A stretch of 64,000 bases of DNA, from positions 160,566 through 224,565 of the forward strand of contig JAVJRN010000021.1 of NCBI GenBank assembly GCA_040218415.1, written 5' to 3'. How positions within the stretch are numbered: the first letter of the stretch is position 1; each line of letters begins with the position of its first letter. The notes beneath the pieces are model-generated. The model worked only from the letters and a program-made list of their open reading frames with translations, did no database searches and was not told the DNA's origin. Below, piece after piece: positions 8,076 through 17,052 of the stretch. Source of the DNA: JAVJRN01 sp040218415. Lineage in GTDB: Bacteria > Bacteroidota > Bacteroidia > Cytophagales > Cyclobacteriaceae. The position numbers and the translations under genes are program-made.

Positions 8076-8951
8076 TTATTTAACCAAATCCTTACCTTTT
8101 TCTTCTTCCTTCAACTTGGTGAGAATATCATCTGCATGGCCAGCACTGTCGTCATCTTCATATAGATAATCATTGATGGCTTTGCGTAGCTCTTGTGGTG
8201 ATAGATTATTGTAGGCAGCACCATTTCTCATCACCGAAGTTTGTCCGGTTTCTTCTGATACTACCACGATCAGCGTATCTGAGTTTTCCGACATCCCAAT
8301 GGCTGCTCTGTGTCGCAATCCAAAATGGGCTGGAACTTCTCGTTCTGTCACAGGAAGGATACACCGAGCCGCTACTATTCGATCATTAAAGACTATGACA
8401 GCTCCATCGTGTAATGGACTGTACTTATTAAATATAGAAAGCAATAGTCGTTTTGATAATTCTGCATCCAAAATATCGCCTGATTCTGCGAAAAATTTTA
8501 GTCCTGAGTTTTTGGACAATACAATAAGCGCACCCGTATTGGTTCCTGCCAATGTTTTGCTAGCGTCTATGATGGGTGTAATGTTGTGCTTTTTTGATTT
8601 CCCGGTGAAGGACCAGTAGGATTTTAGATTTTTAAAGAAATCTCCTTCACTAAAAAGCTGTGTCCGGCCGAGTAATAAGAGAAATTTCCTGATCTCTTGC
8701 TGAAAAAGTATAATTACCGCCAGCACCCCTACGCCCATAAATTCGCCTAAAATACTGGTAAGCAGTTCCATTCTCACGGCTTTTACAACCAAGAAAATGA
8801 GGTATAAAAATAAGAAGCCTACGAAAACCTTAATGGCGATACTTCCCTTCATCAGGTTGTATACCTGATAGAGCAAAACACTAACGAAGAAGACATCAAT
8901 AATGTCTACCCAGTTAATATCGAGAAATCCTATGGTGAATCCTAAGATCAA
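8076..8951 (-). CDS. cdaA: Diadenylate cyclase (c-di-AMP synthase), membrane type
   Basis: 291 residues with three N-terminal membrane helices (about 12-95) and a cytoplasmic DAC domain (about 105-250). Both signature motifs are intact: DGA at 182-184 (LHDGAVIV) and RHRAA at 213-217. It condenses two ATP into the second messenger c-di-AMP, used for osmotic and cell-wall homeostasis. The start is a TTG that overlaps the folP stop as TTGA, so the two genes are translationally coupled; the membrane helix starts at once, leaving no better start. No CdaR or GlmM neighbour is present, unlike in Firmicutes. Confidence 0.93.
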   Translation of the reverse strand: MILGFTIGFLDINWVDIIDVFFVSVLLYQVYNLMKGSIAIKVFVGFLFLYLIFLVVKAVRMELLTSILGEFMGVGVLAVIILFQQEIRKFLLLLGRTQLFSEGDFFKNLKSYWSFTGKSKKHNITPIIDASKTLAGTNTGALIVLSKNSGLKFFAESGDILDAELSKRLLLSIFNKYSPLHDGAVIVFNDRIVAARCILPVTEREVPAHFGLRHRAAIGMSENSDTLIVVVSEETGQTSVMRNGAAYNNLSPQELRKAINDYLYEDDDSAGHADDILTKLKEEEKGKDLVK

Positions 8952-9784
8952 TTTGCTAACGATTTTGTCAATTTTACCACTTCCACAGCTGCTTTTACAT
9001 CATGCACTCGCAATATAATTGCACCTTTTTGCAAAGCTACTGTATTTAAAACAGTTGTGCCATTTAATGACTCTTCGGGTGTGCTACCAAGTGTTTTATA
9101 TATCATCGACTTTCTCGAAATCCCAATAAGTAAAGGTTTTTGAAAAATATTCAAATGTTCCAGTTTATTGAGTAACTCAAAATTCTGCTGGACATTTTTG
9201 GCAAACCCAAAACCAGGATCAATAATCACATCTTTTATACCCGCTTCATTGGCCAATTCGACCCTTTGCGATAGCTCGAATATTACATCGGTAAGGAGGT
9301 CATTGTAATCATTTTCCTTCGTCATCGTTTGTGGATTGCCGCGCATGTGCATAAGAATATACGGCACACGCATGGCCGCTACAGCCGAAATCATCTTATC
9401 GTCAAGCAGGCCTCCGGAAACATCATTCACGATATGCGCACCGCTTGAAATAGCAGCTTTTGCTACGGAAGAACGAAAAGTATCTACAGAAATATAAACC
9501 TGTGGGAATTTAAGCCGGATCTGTTCGATCGGCTTGGCTATTCGAAATATCTCTTCCTCCTCAGAAATATCTATCGCTCCTGGCCGGGTCGAATAACCGC
9601 CAATATCCAAAAAAGTAGCTCCTTCATCGATCATTTGCTCGGCTTTTTTCAATATTTCATCAACATTGATAGACCTGCTTTGACCGTAAAAGGAGTCAGG
9701 TGTAGCGTTTATCACGCCCATGACTTTTGGTTCTTCCAAAGAGATGAGCGAACCTTCGATTTGTAGTGTATGTGGAACTGTCAA
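8948..9784 (-). CDS. folP: Dihydropteroate synthase
   Basis: 278-residue TIM-barrel enzyme joining p-aminobenzoate to 6-hydroxymethyl-dihydropterin pyrophosphate in folate synthesis. Signatures: MGVINATPDSF (22-32), the loop GGYSTRPGA (about 62-70), the pterin-binding NDVSGG, and DPGFGFAK. The start is TTG at 9784: the strand before MGVINATPDSF belongs to the fold and there is no earlier ATG. It overlaps cdaA by 4 bases (TTGA) and diverges from the DUF1599 gene with 45 bases between them. Confidence 0.93.
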   Translation of the reverse strand: MTVPHTLQIEGSLISLEEPKVMGVINATPDSFYGQSRSINVDEILKKAEQMIDEGATFLDIGGYSTRPGAIDISEEEEIFRIAKPIEQIRLKFPQVYISVDTFRSSVAKAAISSGAHIVNDVSGGLLDDKMISAVAAMRVPYILMHMRGNPQTMTKENDYNDLLTDVIFELSQRVELANEAGIKDVIIDPGFGFAKNVQQNFELLNKLEHLNIFQKPLLIGISRKSMIYKTLGSTPEESLNGTTVLNTVALQKGAIILRVHDVKAAVEVVKLTKSLAN

Positions 9785-9829
9785 TTATAGTAGATTTGTG
9801 ACCGATTAATTTATATAACAATCCTGACG

Positions 9830-10375
9830 GTGAAAGATCACACAATTGACCAATACAAAAAAATAATTCAGTCGTGTAAGGGCGTATTTGAAAAAAAGAC
9901 GCGCGATTATGGCACAGCTTGGAGAATATTGAGACTTCCATCCATCACCGATCAGATATACATCAAGGCGCAGCGCATACGCTCCATTCAGGAAAAGGGT
10001 GTTCAAAAAATACAAGAAGATATCAACGGCGAGTTTAGAGCCATCATCAATTATTGCCTGATGGCGCTCATTCAAATTGAGCTTATTGAAAACGATAAAA
10101 TGGAATTAGACTATGATTTTCTTGAGCCACTTTATGATAAATATTCTACGGAAACGATGAATCTTTTGGCCAACAAAAACCATGACTATGGAGAGGCATG
10201 GAGGGAAATGCGTGTGACTTCCATAACAGACATTATACTGATGAAGCTACTCCGCGTAAAGCAAATTGAAGACAATAACGGAACTACGCTCATTTCAGAA
10301 GGCGTAGATGCTAATTATCAGGATATGATAAACTATTCGGTGTTTTGCTTGATTAAGTTGGAAGAAGGCAAATAA
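9830..10375 (+). CDS. DUF1599 protein (duplicated domain)
   Basis: 181-residue soluble protein with two related halves: KKTRDYGTAWRILRLPSITD (about 22-41) and NKNHDYGEAWREMRVTSITD (about 113-132). Each is followed by a helix beginning with a cluster of Lys/Arg residues. This is the DUF1599 arrangement, a Bacteroidota family with no established function that I know of. GTG at 9830 is used as start; there is no ATG near it. It diverges from folP and heads the group DUF1599 - DoxX-like - aroK (39-base gap, then a 4-base overlap). Confidence 0.85.
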   Translation: MKDHTIDQYKKIIQSCKGVFEKKTRDYGTAWRILRLPSITDQIYIKAQRIRSIQEKGVQKIQEDINGEFRAIINYCLMALIQIELIENDKMELDYDFLEPLYDKYSTETMNLLANKNHDYGEAWREMRVTSITDIILMKLLRVKQIEDNNGTTLISEGVDANYQDMINYSVFCLIKLEEGK

Positions 10376-10414
10376 TCAATACTTGAAAATTAAAAAACTA
10401 AAGGAGAATAAGCC

Positions 10415-11497
10415 ATGAAGTGGATCGTACAAATAGCCCGAATACTCGTAGGAGGACTATTCATTTTTTCAGGATTAATTAAAGTCAATGACCCAGTGGG
10501 TACAGCGATCAAGCTCGAAGAATATTTCGAAGTATTCGCTTATGACTTTGCACCTTTCTTTGAATGGTTTGTGCCTTTGGCGCTCATTTTGTCTGTCGTG
10601 CTCAGTGTGCTTGAAGTGGTGTTAGGAATTGCGCTGTTGAGCGGCTTCAGGTCTAAACTGACGGTAAATACACTCTTGGGTATGATCGTGTTCTTCACTT
10701 TCCTTACCTTTTACTCGGCATATTTCAACAAAGTGACAGATTGTGGATGCTTTGGTGATGCGATCAAATTGACTCCTTGGGAGTCATTTACCAAAGACAT
10801 TATTTTACTCATCTTAATACTCGTCCTTTTTATTGGCAAAAAACATATCGAACCTTTGCTTAAAAGCGGAGCTAATAATATACTCGTTATTGGTTCCACT
10901 GTCCTACTTACGGTCGTAGCGGTGATGGCCATTCGTCATTTGCCATACATCGATTTTAGAGCTTATGCAGTAGGCAACCATCTTCCAAGCCTTATGCAAC
11001 CCTCAGAGCCACTGGTATATGAGTATGTCATGGAAAAAGATGGCGAAGAGTTTATTTTCGATCAATATCCGTCAGACCCTAATTTCAAATTTTTAGAAAT
11101 GAACCTGGTCAATCCAGAAGCTCAGCCGAAGATTACCGATTTGGGCATCTGGACGGATGAAGCAGAATATACCGATGAACTTTTTGTTGGAAATAAATTG
11201 GTGATCATTTATCAAAATGTGGAAAAAGCCGATGTGGAAAGCATGCGAAAAATAAAGCAATTGGCGAATATCCCCGCTGTAGATAGCTGGATACTGACTT
11301 CCTCAGGATATGAGGCATTTGAAAGTTTTAGGCATGAACATCAGTTGAGCATTCCTTATTTTTATGCAGATGCTACTGTACTCAAAACGATGGTTCGTTC
11401 TAATCCAGGGATACTTTTATTGTCCGATGGTTATGTGCTTGGCAAGTGGCATTTCAATGACGCACCTTCGGTGGAAGAAGTGCTGGAAAAGTTATGA
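10415..11497 (+). CDS. DoxX/MauE-like membrane protein, BT_3928 family
   Basis: 360 residues. The first half has four membrane helices of the DoxX/MauE fold (ILVGGLFIFSGLIKVNDPVG...) and the MauE-like cysteine motif DCGCFG (C110, C112). A fifth helix (about 150-172) leads to a C-terminal thioredoxin-like soluble half ending LLSDGYVLGKWHFNDAPS. A redox role (disulfide or quinone-linked) is likely from the family; the partner is unknown. A strong AAGGAG at 10401-10406, unusual for this phylum, sits 8 bases before the ATG. The stop overlaps the aroK start (ATGA). Confidence 0.85.
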   Translation: MKWIVQIARILVGGLFIFSGLIKVNDPVGTAIKLEEYFEVFAYDFAPFFEWFVPLALILSVVLSVLEVVLGIALLSGFRSKLTVNTLLGMIVFFTFLTFYSAYFNKVTDCGCFGDAIKLTPWESFTKDIILLILILVLFIGKKHIEPLLKSGANNILVIGSTVLLTVVAVMAIRHLPYIDFRAYAVGNHLPSLMQPSEPLVYEYVMEKDGEEFIFDQYPSDPNFKFLEMNLVNPEAQPKITDLGIWTDEAEYTDELFVGNKLVIIYQNVEKADVESMRKIKQLANIPAVDSWILTSSGYEAFESFRHEHQLSIPYFYADATVLKTMVRSNPGILLLSDGYVLGKWHFNDAPSVEEVLEKL

Positions 11498-12003
11498 TTC
11501 CGAATAAAATTTATCTGATTGGTCTTCCCGCAACTGGCAAGAGCTATTTTGGTAAAAAATTAGCGGAAAGGTTGGTTCACGATTTCGTGGACCTGGACGC
11601 ATACATCGAGGAAAAAGCAGGACAAACCATCGCAGAGATTTTTTCCGAAAAAGGAGAAGACTATTTTAGGAAATTAGAAGCCGGCGCATTAAACGAAATA
11701 TTGGGTGTTCAAAAATCGTTAATTATTGCAACTGGAGGTGGAACGCCCTGCTTCCATGATGGCATAGATCAAATGCTTTCCTCAGGAGCAGTCATTTTCT
11801 TGGATATCGACGAAGCTGTTTTGATCGAAAGGCTCAGTCAGTCTGATAAAAGACCGCTAGTGCAATCAGATGTTAAGGAAACGGTGGCGAAGCTTAAGGC
11901 AAAAAGACAATCGACCTACGAGCGCGCGCACATTCAAATTTTGAATAGAGACGTGGATGCGCTAATTTCAAAGTTGGAGAATTTTAACAACTCCGTTTTG
12001 TGA
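11494..12003 (+). CDS. aroK: Shikimate kinase
   Basis: 169-residue P-loop kinase that phosphorylates shikimate in the chorismate pathway. Walker A GLPATGKS is at 10-17, the shikimate-binding DLD at 33-35, the substrate-binding arginine in YFRKLE, and GGGTP in the middle. Length is normal for the family. It is translated in coupling with the DoxX-like gene (overlap ATGA). The pathway's last enzyme, aroC, is also in this window at 21.1-22.2 kb but in a separate unit. Confidence 0.92.
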   Translation: MIPNKIYLIGLPATGKSYFGKKLAERLVHDFVDLDAYIEEKAGQTIAEIFSEKGEDYFRKLEAGALNEILGVQKSLIIATGGGTPCFHDGIDQMLSSGAVIFLDIDEAVLIERLSQSDKRPLVQSDVKETVAKLKAKRQSTYERAHIQILNRDVDALISKLENFNNSVL

Positions 12004-12101
12004 TCCTAGGCATGGGTAGTACTATCAACTGGTTGCTACTGACCTTATTTTTCTTAGCATATCAGAATAAATTTTCTTGCCACAAATTGGTTAGAGCAGA
12101 T

Positions 12102-12656
12102 TCAACTCAATGCTTCCACTAATTCACTAGTAGTCATAATTTCAGCAAACTCGTCTTTTAGGTTGGCGATGGTGATATCATAAACAAGCTGTGCGGAGAA
12201 ATGTGTTCCATTAGCCCCTTGCTTATCAAAGGCAGCAGTGGCATCCTCCAACAATATCGTTTTAAAGCCGAGATTGGCAGCCATTCTCACACTTGTTGAA
12301 ATACAATGCTCTAGTGTTAACCCAACGATGACGACTCTATCTATACCTTCAGATCTCAGTGATTGCTCCAAAGGTGTGCCGATAAAAGCACTATTTACAT
12401 TCTTTTCATACATAATCTCGTCGTGGTAAGGTGCCACTAAAGCTTTGATTTTATTTCCCGGCTTACCTGCAAAAAGTGGTGATTCAGGATTGGTAGAGTT
12501 ATGTTTGACATGGAATATCGGCCACTTATTTAAACGAAATAACTGTAGCGCCTTCGCACAATTCTCTTCCGCTTGGAGATTATTCCTTTCGTCACCATAA
12601 AAGCCCGGCTCGTCAAGCCCTTCCTGAATATCAATTAATAGTAGTGCAGTTTTCAT
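12102..12656 (-). CDS. Isochorismatase-like cysteine hydrolase
   Basis: 184 residues of the isochorismatase/nicotinamidase fold. The catalytic triad is intact: D9 (LLLIDIQ), K85 (MYEKNVNSAF) and C118 (LTLEHCISTSVRMAANLGF). Cytoplasmic. Whether the substrate is isochorismate, nicotinamide, a carbamoyl compound or other amide cannot be told. It runs opposite to aroK with 98 empty bases between the stops, and is 38 bases downstream of the start of the sensor kinase gene transcription unit's neighbour on its right; no operon is evident. Confidence 0.85.
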   Translation of the reverse strand: MKTALLLIDIQEGLDEPGFYGDERNNLQAEENCAKALQLFRLNKWPIFHVKHNSTNPESPLFAGKPGNKIKALVAPYHDEIMYEKNVNSAFIGTPLEQSLRSEGIDRVVIVGLTLEHCISTSVRMAANLGFKTILLEDATAAFDKQGANGTHFSAQLVYDITIANLKDEFAEIMTTSELVEALS

Positions 12657-12694
12657 GCTGTAAATCTCATCAATTGAGGTTAGTGGGTTGATAA

Positions 12695-14500
12695 TTAGCC
12701 TATTGGCGCTTCTCTGAGGCTTGGAAAAATTATGGTTACCGAAGTTCCATTATTTTCAAAAGTGTCAAAAAATATTTTTCCGCGATGCTCCTCCACAATC
12801 TGATGAGAAATGTAGAGTCCCAACCCTGTACCTTGTCCTACCGGCTTAGTTGTAAAAAAAGGGTCGGTAATTTTATGAAAATTTTCTCGACTTATTCCTG
12901 CCCCATTGTCTATTATCTCAACTTGGATTTCGTGGTTTAATTTTCTTAGAAATACGCTTATTTTACCGCCTTTGATTGTTGCGTCCAAAGAGTTAGTTAA
13001 AATATTTGTAAATAACTGATGAAGTTTACCGGCGTTACCCTGAATCAAACCCACCTCGGATAATTCTACCGTTAGATTTCGTTGACCTTTGTCCGATAAG
13101 TGAAGTATGGTAAGGCAATTCTCTATAATCTTCTTAAGATCACATCGTTCGTTAATATTATCGGTTTGCCTGCTATACTGACTGAGGCTCGCAACAATAT
13201 TTGACGCTCTATCGACTCCTTCTTTCACAATCTCAAACAATGGATTACTAAACTCTAAGAAGCTGGAATCAGTACTTTTTAATGCTGCGTTTTCGATTTC
13301 TCTTACTCCGTTAGAAATATAATTCAATGGATTGTTAATCTCATGACCTAAGCCAGCAGCGAGCACCCCCAGAGAAGCCATTTTCTCAGATTTTATGAGC
13401 TGATCCTGAGCGAGTTGTAGTTCATTTAATGCATTATCTAAGGATTCATTTTTCTCCGCCAACTCTTCGTTTTTCTTTTCAAGCAATGCCGTACGAGACG
13501 CTACACGTTGTTCTAGGTTCAAGTTGTAGCTTTCTAGTTTCTGCTGGGCTATTTTAAGTTCAGAAATATCCTGAACGAACATAGACAGTCCCGTTATTTT
13601 TCCTTCTTGGTATATAGGGTTGTAGCTGAGCATAAAATAAATCGGTCCTTCAGGACTAGGGTATTCAATCGTTTCTGTAAACTTTTCCCCGGCCAAGGCT
13701 CTATCCTGATATTCATTAAAAAGCGCGGCTTGCGTTTTTTGCATTTTACTAAAAACGTCCATCCCTTTTTCCAAAACAATACCGTCAGTATAATAGGCAT
13801 ACTGCGCAAAGGACTGATTGAATTCAATCAGGGTTTTGTTCGTATCAAAAAGGCCAATGATATTATTAGTACTTTCAATGATTGATGAAAGGTTAGATTC
13901 TCTTGCAGAAGAGATCTTCTTTTCTTCTAAAAGACCTTTAATAAAAAGTAGACTTCCCCTTTCGAAGTAAACTGAAGAAATAAAAACAATGGAGGCAGTT
14001 ATCAAGATAACCAGTCCCTTTTCTATCCATTCGCTGGCGTTAACAACAGGCTCTATAACCATAGGAGACATGTAACCATTTAACTGCAAGGCGACTACAA
14101 CAATGAAGCATAGTAGCGTAACCATGGAAATAAGGATGACTAATTTGAACCGAAAGACCAAAGTCGAAAAGAAAGGAACAAGCGCCAACAATACAGTGGT
14201 ATCTGCATAAATACCGAGAATCATTAAGTCCTTAAATGATAGCACCAAAAGGATCATTAAAATCGCCAAAACCTTAATTTGGAGGGATACTTTTTTTCGA
14301 AAAATGGCCAGTATAATAACGGGTATAACGATAGCCAGATCAACCAATTTAAAGGCTAAGGGCCTTACCTCTCCACCAAATATTGCACTAGAATAAATAC
14401 CAATAGCTATTAATGCTCCAACTACAAGTGTATTGTCAATAACATTTTGCTTGTAGACTGTAAGTTGAGGATTCTTAAATATTTCTGAATAGAATGGCAA
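12695..14500 (-). CDS. Membrane sensor histidine kinase with PAS domain
   Basis: 601 residues. About six membrane helices (20-180), a PAS domain (about 203-318; IIGLFDTNKTLIEFN, a typical PAS start), a coiled coil (320-372), a HisKA segment with phospho-acceptor H386 (GLGHEINNPLNYIS), and a HATPase domain (about 485-597) with N box NILTNSLDA, G1 DNGAGIS and G2 GQGTGLGLYIS. The HEINNPLN type of H box belongs to the HPK4-like kinases. No response regulator is adjacent, so it is an orphan. The start is TTG at 14500; no ATG precedes the first helix. Confidence 0.9.
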   Translation of the reverse strand: MPFYSEIFKNPQLTVYKQNVIDNTLVVGALIAIGIYSSAIFGGEVRPLAFKLVDLAIVIPVIILAIFRKKVSLQIKVLAILMILLVLSFKDLMILGIYADTTVLLALVPFFSTLVFRFKLVILISMVTLLCFIVVVALQLNGYMSPMVIEPVVNASEWIEKGLVILITASIVFISSVYFERGSLLFIKGLLEEKKISSARESNLSSIIESTNNIIGLFDTNKTLIEFNQSFAQYAYYTDGIVLEKGMDVFSKMQKTQAALFNEYQDRALAGEKFTETIEYPSPEGPIYFMLSYNPIYQEGKITGLSMFVQDISELKIAQQKLESYNLNLEQRVASRTALLEKKNEELAEKNESLDNALNELQLAQDQLIKSEKMASLGVLAAGLGHEINNPLNYISNGVREIENAALKSTDSSFLEFSNPLFEIVKEGVDRASNIVASLSQYSRQTDNINERCDLKKIIENCLTILHLSDKGQRNLTVELSEVGLIQGNAGKLHQLFTNILTNSLDATIKGGKISVFLRKLNHEIQVEIIDNGAGISRENFHKITDPFFTTKPVGQGTGLGLYISHQIVEEHRGKIFFDTFENNGTSVTIIFPSLREAPIG

Positions 14501-14562
14501 GGCGCGGATAATCTAAAAAAAAAATCAAAGGTAACTTAAAACGAACAATTACTATTATCTGT

Positions 14563-15207
14563 TTAATTTAATGCGACTTCCAGCTGATACAATACCCGAT
14601 CTGAACCTTCTTCCAAAAACAATATTTGCTTTGCTTCTAGCTCGACCTCATGACGGACATTTTGATCATTTACTTTCAAAATGGCCTTCATTAGTGGATG
14701 ATAATAGTCAAAATTGACCTTTGAAAGATCAATATAGAGTTCTACATCATTTTTATCTACTACTATGGCTGTGCCTTGTATCGTTGTGGCCTCCTTCAGC
14801 GGCAATGAAATCTGTTGCCCTGTGTTGCTTAATAAGTACAAATCTTCATATCGATCTTTTACCGTAACAAATCCTGCATTAGAGCCGCCACACTCCAAAA
14901 ATTTGGGATGGATAACGATACGTCCTTCAAGGTTCAAATACCCACATTTATTAAAATTAGTTTTAACAATAGCAATACCGTCTCTAAAATCATCAACGTA
15001 GGAGTACTGAGGCAGCTCCATGATCGTTTTTCCGTCATTGTTAACGAATAAGTATTGCTCTCCTGTCCAAACTCTATTGGTTCCGTACTCGCTCCTCCAA
15101 ACCATATAACCTTCTGGTAAATTGTCGAGATCAAGGAGCTTATTTTCAGTTTGAGCTATGACCAATGTTGTGAAGATTGTAAAAATGAATGCACTCAAAA
15201 TTTTCAT
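14563..15207 (-). CDS. Secreted WG-repeat-like hypothetical protein
   Basis: 214 residues from the ATG at 15207, which begins a clean signal peptide (MKILSAFIFTIFTTLVIAQ). A 25-codon longer frame upstream is unlikely. The mature part has repeats of the type YLFVNNDGKTIMELPQYSYV / DGIAIVKTNFNKCGYLNLEG / KFLECGGSNAGFVTVKDRYE, resembling degenerate WG (KWG) repeats that form beta-structures. The function is unknown and the protein is probably periplasmic. It is read in the same direction as the sensor kinase gene, 62 bases upstream of it, so the two could be cotranscribed. Confidence 0.7.
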   Translation of the reverse strand: MKILSAFIFTIFTTLVIAQTENKLLDLDNLPEGYMVWRSEYGTNRVWTGEQYLFVNNDGKTIMELPQYSYVDDFRDGIAIVKTNFNKCGYLNLEGRIVIHPKFLECGGSNAGFVTVKDRYEDLYLLSNTGQQISLPLKEATTIQGTAIVVDKNDVELYIDLSKVNFDYYHPLMKAILKVNDQNVRHEVELEAKQILFLEEGSDRVLYQLEVALN

Positions 15208-15591
15208 AAATGTGAAATTACAAAAATCAACGACCATTTTCTTTCTGAATTTTTTGTAGAACAATAAATTATCCTCGTTCATATCCCATAAAAAGTCTTT
15301 TTAAAGCAAGGCATAAATATGAGTTTTAAGAATTTGACTTTTCACGGCTATTATTCTGTTAAACTCATGCGCACTAAGTAGAGGCTCCTTATGCGCCTTT
15401 TTCAAAAATACGTAGCATTAAAATTTTCTGGAGAATTCGGGTAAAATAGGTTTAAAAAAACATTTCATTCAATTATTCTATTATTCATTCATAAAATAAG
15501 AACAGTACAATTAATTTGCCTAAGCAAATATCAAAAGGGTCTCTAGGCCTTTAGATCAAGTAAACTGATCCGAGAAATACAAAAACAAAAA
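15208..15591. other. Divergent intergenic region upstream of the CHRD lipoprotein
   Basis: About 380 bases with no gene. Holds small dyads: ATTTGC-CTAA-GCAAAT (15514-15529) and GATCA / TGATC (around 15555-15572), which are possible operators for the CHRD gene. ATGCGC occurs twice near 15375 and 15393. No clear promoter match was found. Confidence 0.4.
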
Positions 15592-16809
15592 ATGAAAAAA
15601 ATTAAATCTAGAAACATCATTAAAGGACTATTTCTGATGTTAATGACCATCTCCTTAGTTGGTCTTATAAATTGTAGTGATGATGGCAGACCCACCATAA
15701 CAGAAACAGGAGCTAGAGGTACGTTTGTGATCGATCCAGTGGGATCAAGCGATGTGAGAGGTACAGCGACTTTTATCCAGATGGCAGATCGCAGTACTAA
15801 AATCATTATTCAGGTAACCGGAACAACAGCTGGCAACAGTCATCCTGTTCATATTCATGACAATACAGCTATCGAAGGTGGCGATATTGCCATTACACTA
15901 AACCCAATAGATGGTGAAACTGGTATAAGTGAGACATTAGTGATAGCAAAAGATGATACAACATACATACCCTATAGTGAGCTGATAATCTTTGATGGCT
16001 ATCTCAATGTACACCAAAGTGTCGATGATTTAGGAACAATCATAGGGCAAGTTGATATCGGAATAAACGCGCTTACAGGTAAATCAACGGAGTACAGCTT
16101 TGAACCTACAGTTAATTCAGATGTCACTGGCAAGGCAACATTTCACGAAAGATTGAATGGTGAAGCTTTAGCCGTGTTGGAACTCAACAATACAACGCCC
16201 GGAGTTAGTCACCCTGCCCACATCCATTCTAATACTTTTGCGGAAGGCGGTAGAGTTGTTATCTCTTTTAATCCTGTGGACGGCACAACTGGAATCAGTA
16301 GAACCAATATTGCTATATATGATAATGGTGCGTCCTTTGATTATTCTGATCTAAGAAGTATTAATGCACATATAGACGTTCATTTGAGCACTAGCGCATT
16401 ACGGATTTTTGTTGCACAGGGAGATGTAGGTCAAAATATGCTTACGGGAGCCTCAGTGACGTACGATCTTGGGTCAGTTGCCATTCCTGAAATAAATGGT
16501 ACAGCTACATTTTATGAAAGAGTCAACGGTCAAGCATTGGCCAAATTGGTGCTTAATAATACTCCTCAGGATGGATCTCACCCCGCACACATACATGCCA
16601 ACTCCGCAGAAGTGGGCGGTCCAATTATTTTTACCTTTAATCCAGTAAATGGTGACTCAGGAATAAGCGACACCAATGTAGACGCCTCCGACGATGGATC
16701 AACTTTGGGTTATGACGATATCAAATTGATTGATGGACATATCAATGTACACCTAAGTGCTGACGAGATGAATACACTGGTCGCCCAAGGGAACATTGGG
16801 ATCAATTAA
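15592..16809 (+). CDS. Lipoprotein with three CHRD domains
   Basis: 405 residues. A lipoprotein signal ends at LVGLINC (Cys about 29). The rest is three tandem copies of about 120 residues. Each has G-T-A-T-F at its start, SHP(V/A)HIH, a glycine-rich G(G) turn, FNPV(D/N)GxxGIS and a final I(N/D)VHLS motif. This is the CHRD domain, first named in chordin and common in bacterial surface proteins. The His-x-His clusters (HPVHIH, HPAHIH) could bind metal, but no catalytic role is established. Probably outer-membrane or periplasm facing. It is followed by a strong terminator and then the hybrid sensor gene. Confidence 0.85.
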   Translation: MKKIKSRNIIKGLFLMLMTISLVGLINCSDDGRPTITETGARGTFVIDPVGSSDVRGTATFIQMADRSTKIIIQVTGTTAGNSHPVHIHDNTAIEGGDIAITLNPIDGETGISETLVIAKDDTTYIPYSELIIFDGYLNVHQSVDDLGTIIGQVDIGINALTGKSTEYSFEPTVNSDVTGKATFHERLNGEALAVLELNNTTPGVSHPAHIHSNTFAEGGRVVISFNPVDGTTGISRTNIAIYDNGASFDYSDLRSINAHIDVHLSTSALRIFVAQGDVGQNMLTGASVTYDLGSVAIPEINGTATFYERVNGQALAKLVLNNTPQDGSHPAHIHANSAEVGGPIIFTFNPVNGDSGISDTNVDASDDGSTLGYDDIKLIDGHINVHLSADEMNTLVAQGNIGIN

Positions 16810-16860
16810 GGTGACTGAACTATAGAAGTCAATCAATTTTACTTATCCATTCAAAATTTC

Positions 16861-16898
16861 AAAATGTCACTGGAGCCTATTCAGTGACATTTTCTTTT
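16861..16898 (+). terminator. Rho-independent terminator after CHRD lipoprotein
   Basis: Perfect 12-bp stem AAAATGTCACTG (16861-16872) / CAGTGACATTTT (16882-16893), 9-base loop, then TTCTTTT. Confidence 0.85.
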
Positions 16899-17052
16899 GA
16901 TCTAAATATTGATTTTGAGGTTATCTAGAAAATAGCGGAGCTAACAATCAGAAAATTACTCAAGGCCTAAAAGGCTTAAAAAGCATTTTTCATTAAAAAA
17001 TCAATCAAAAAAGAAGTATTATGGGTTAACCAAACTAGCTTATTCTATTTTT

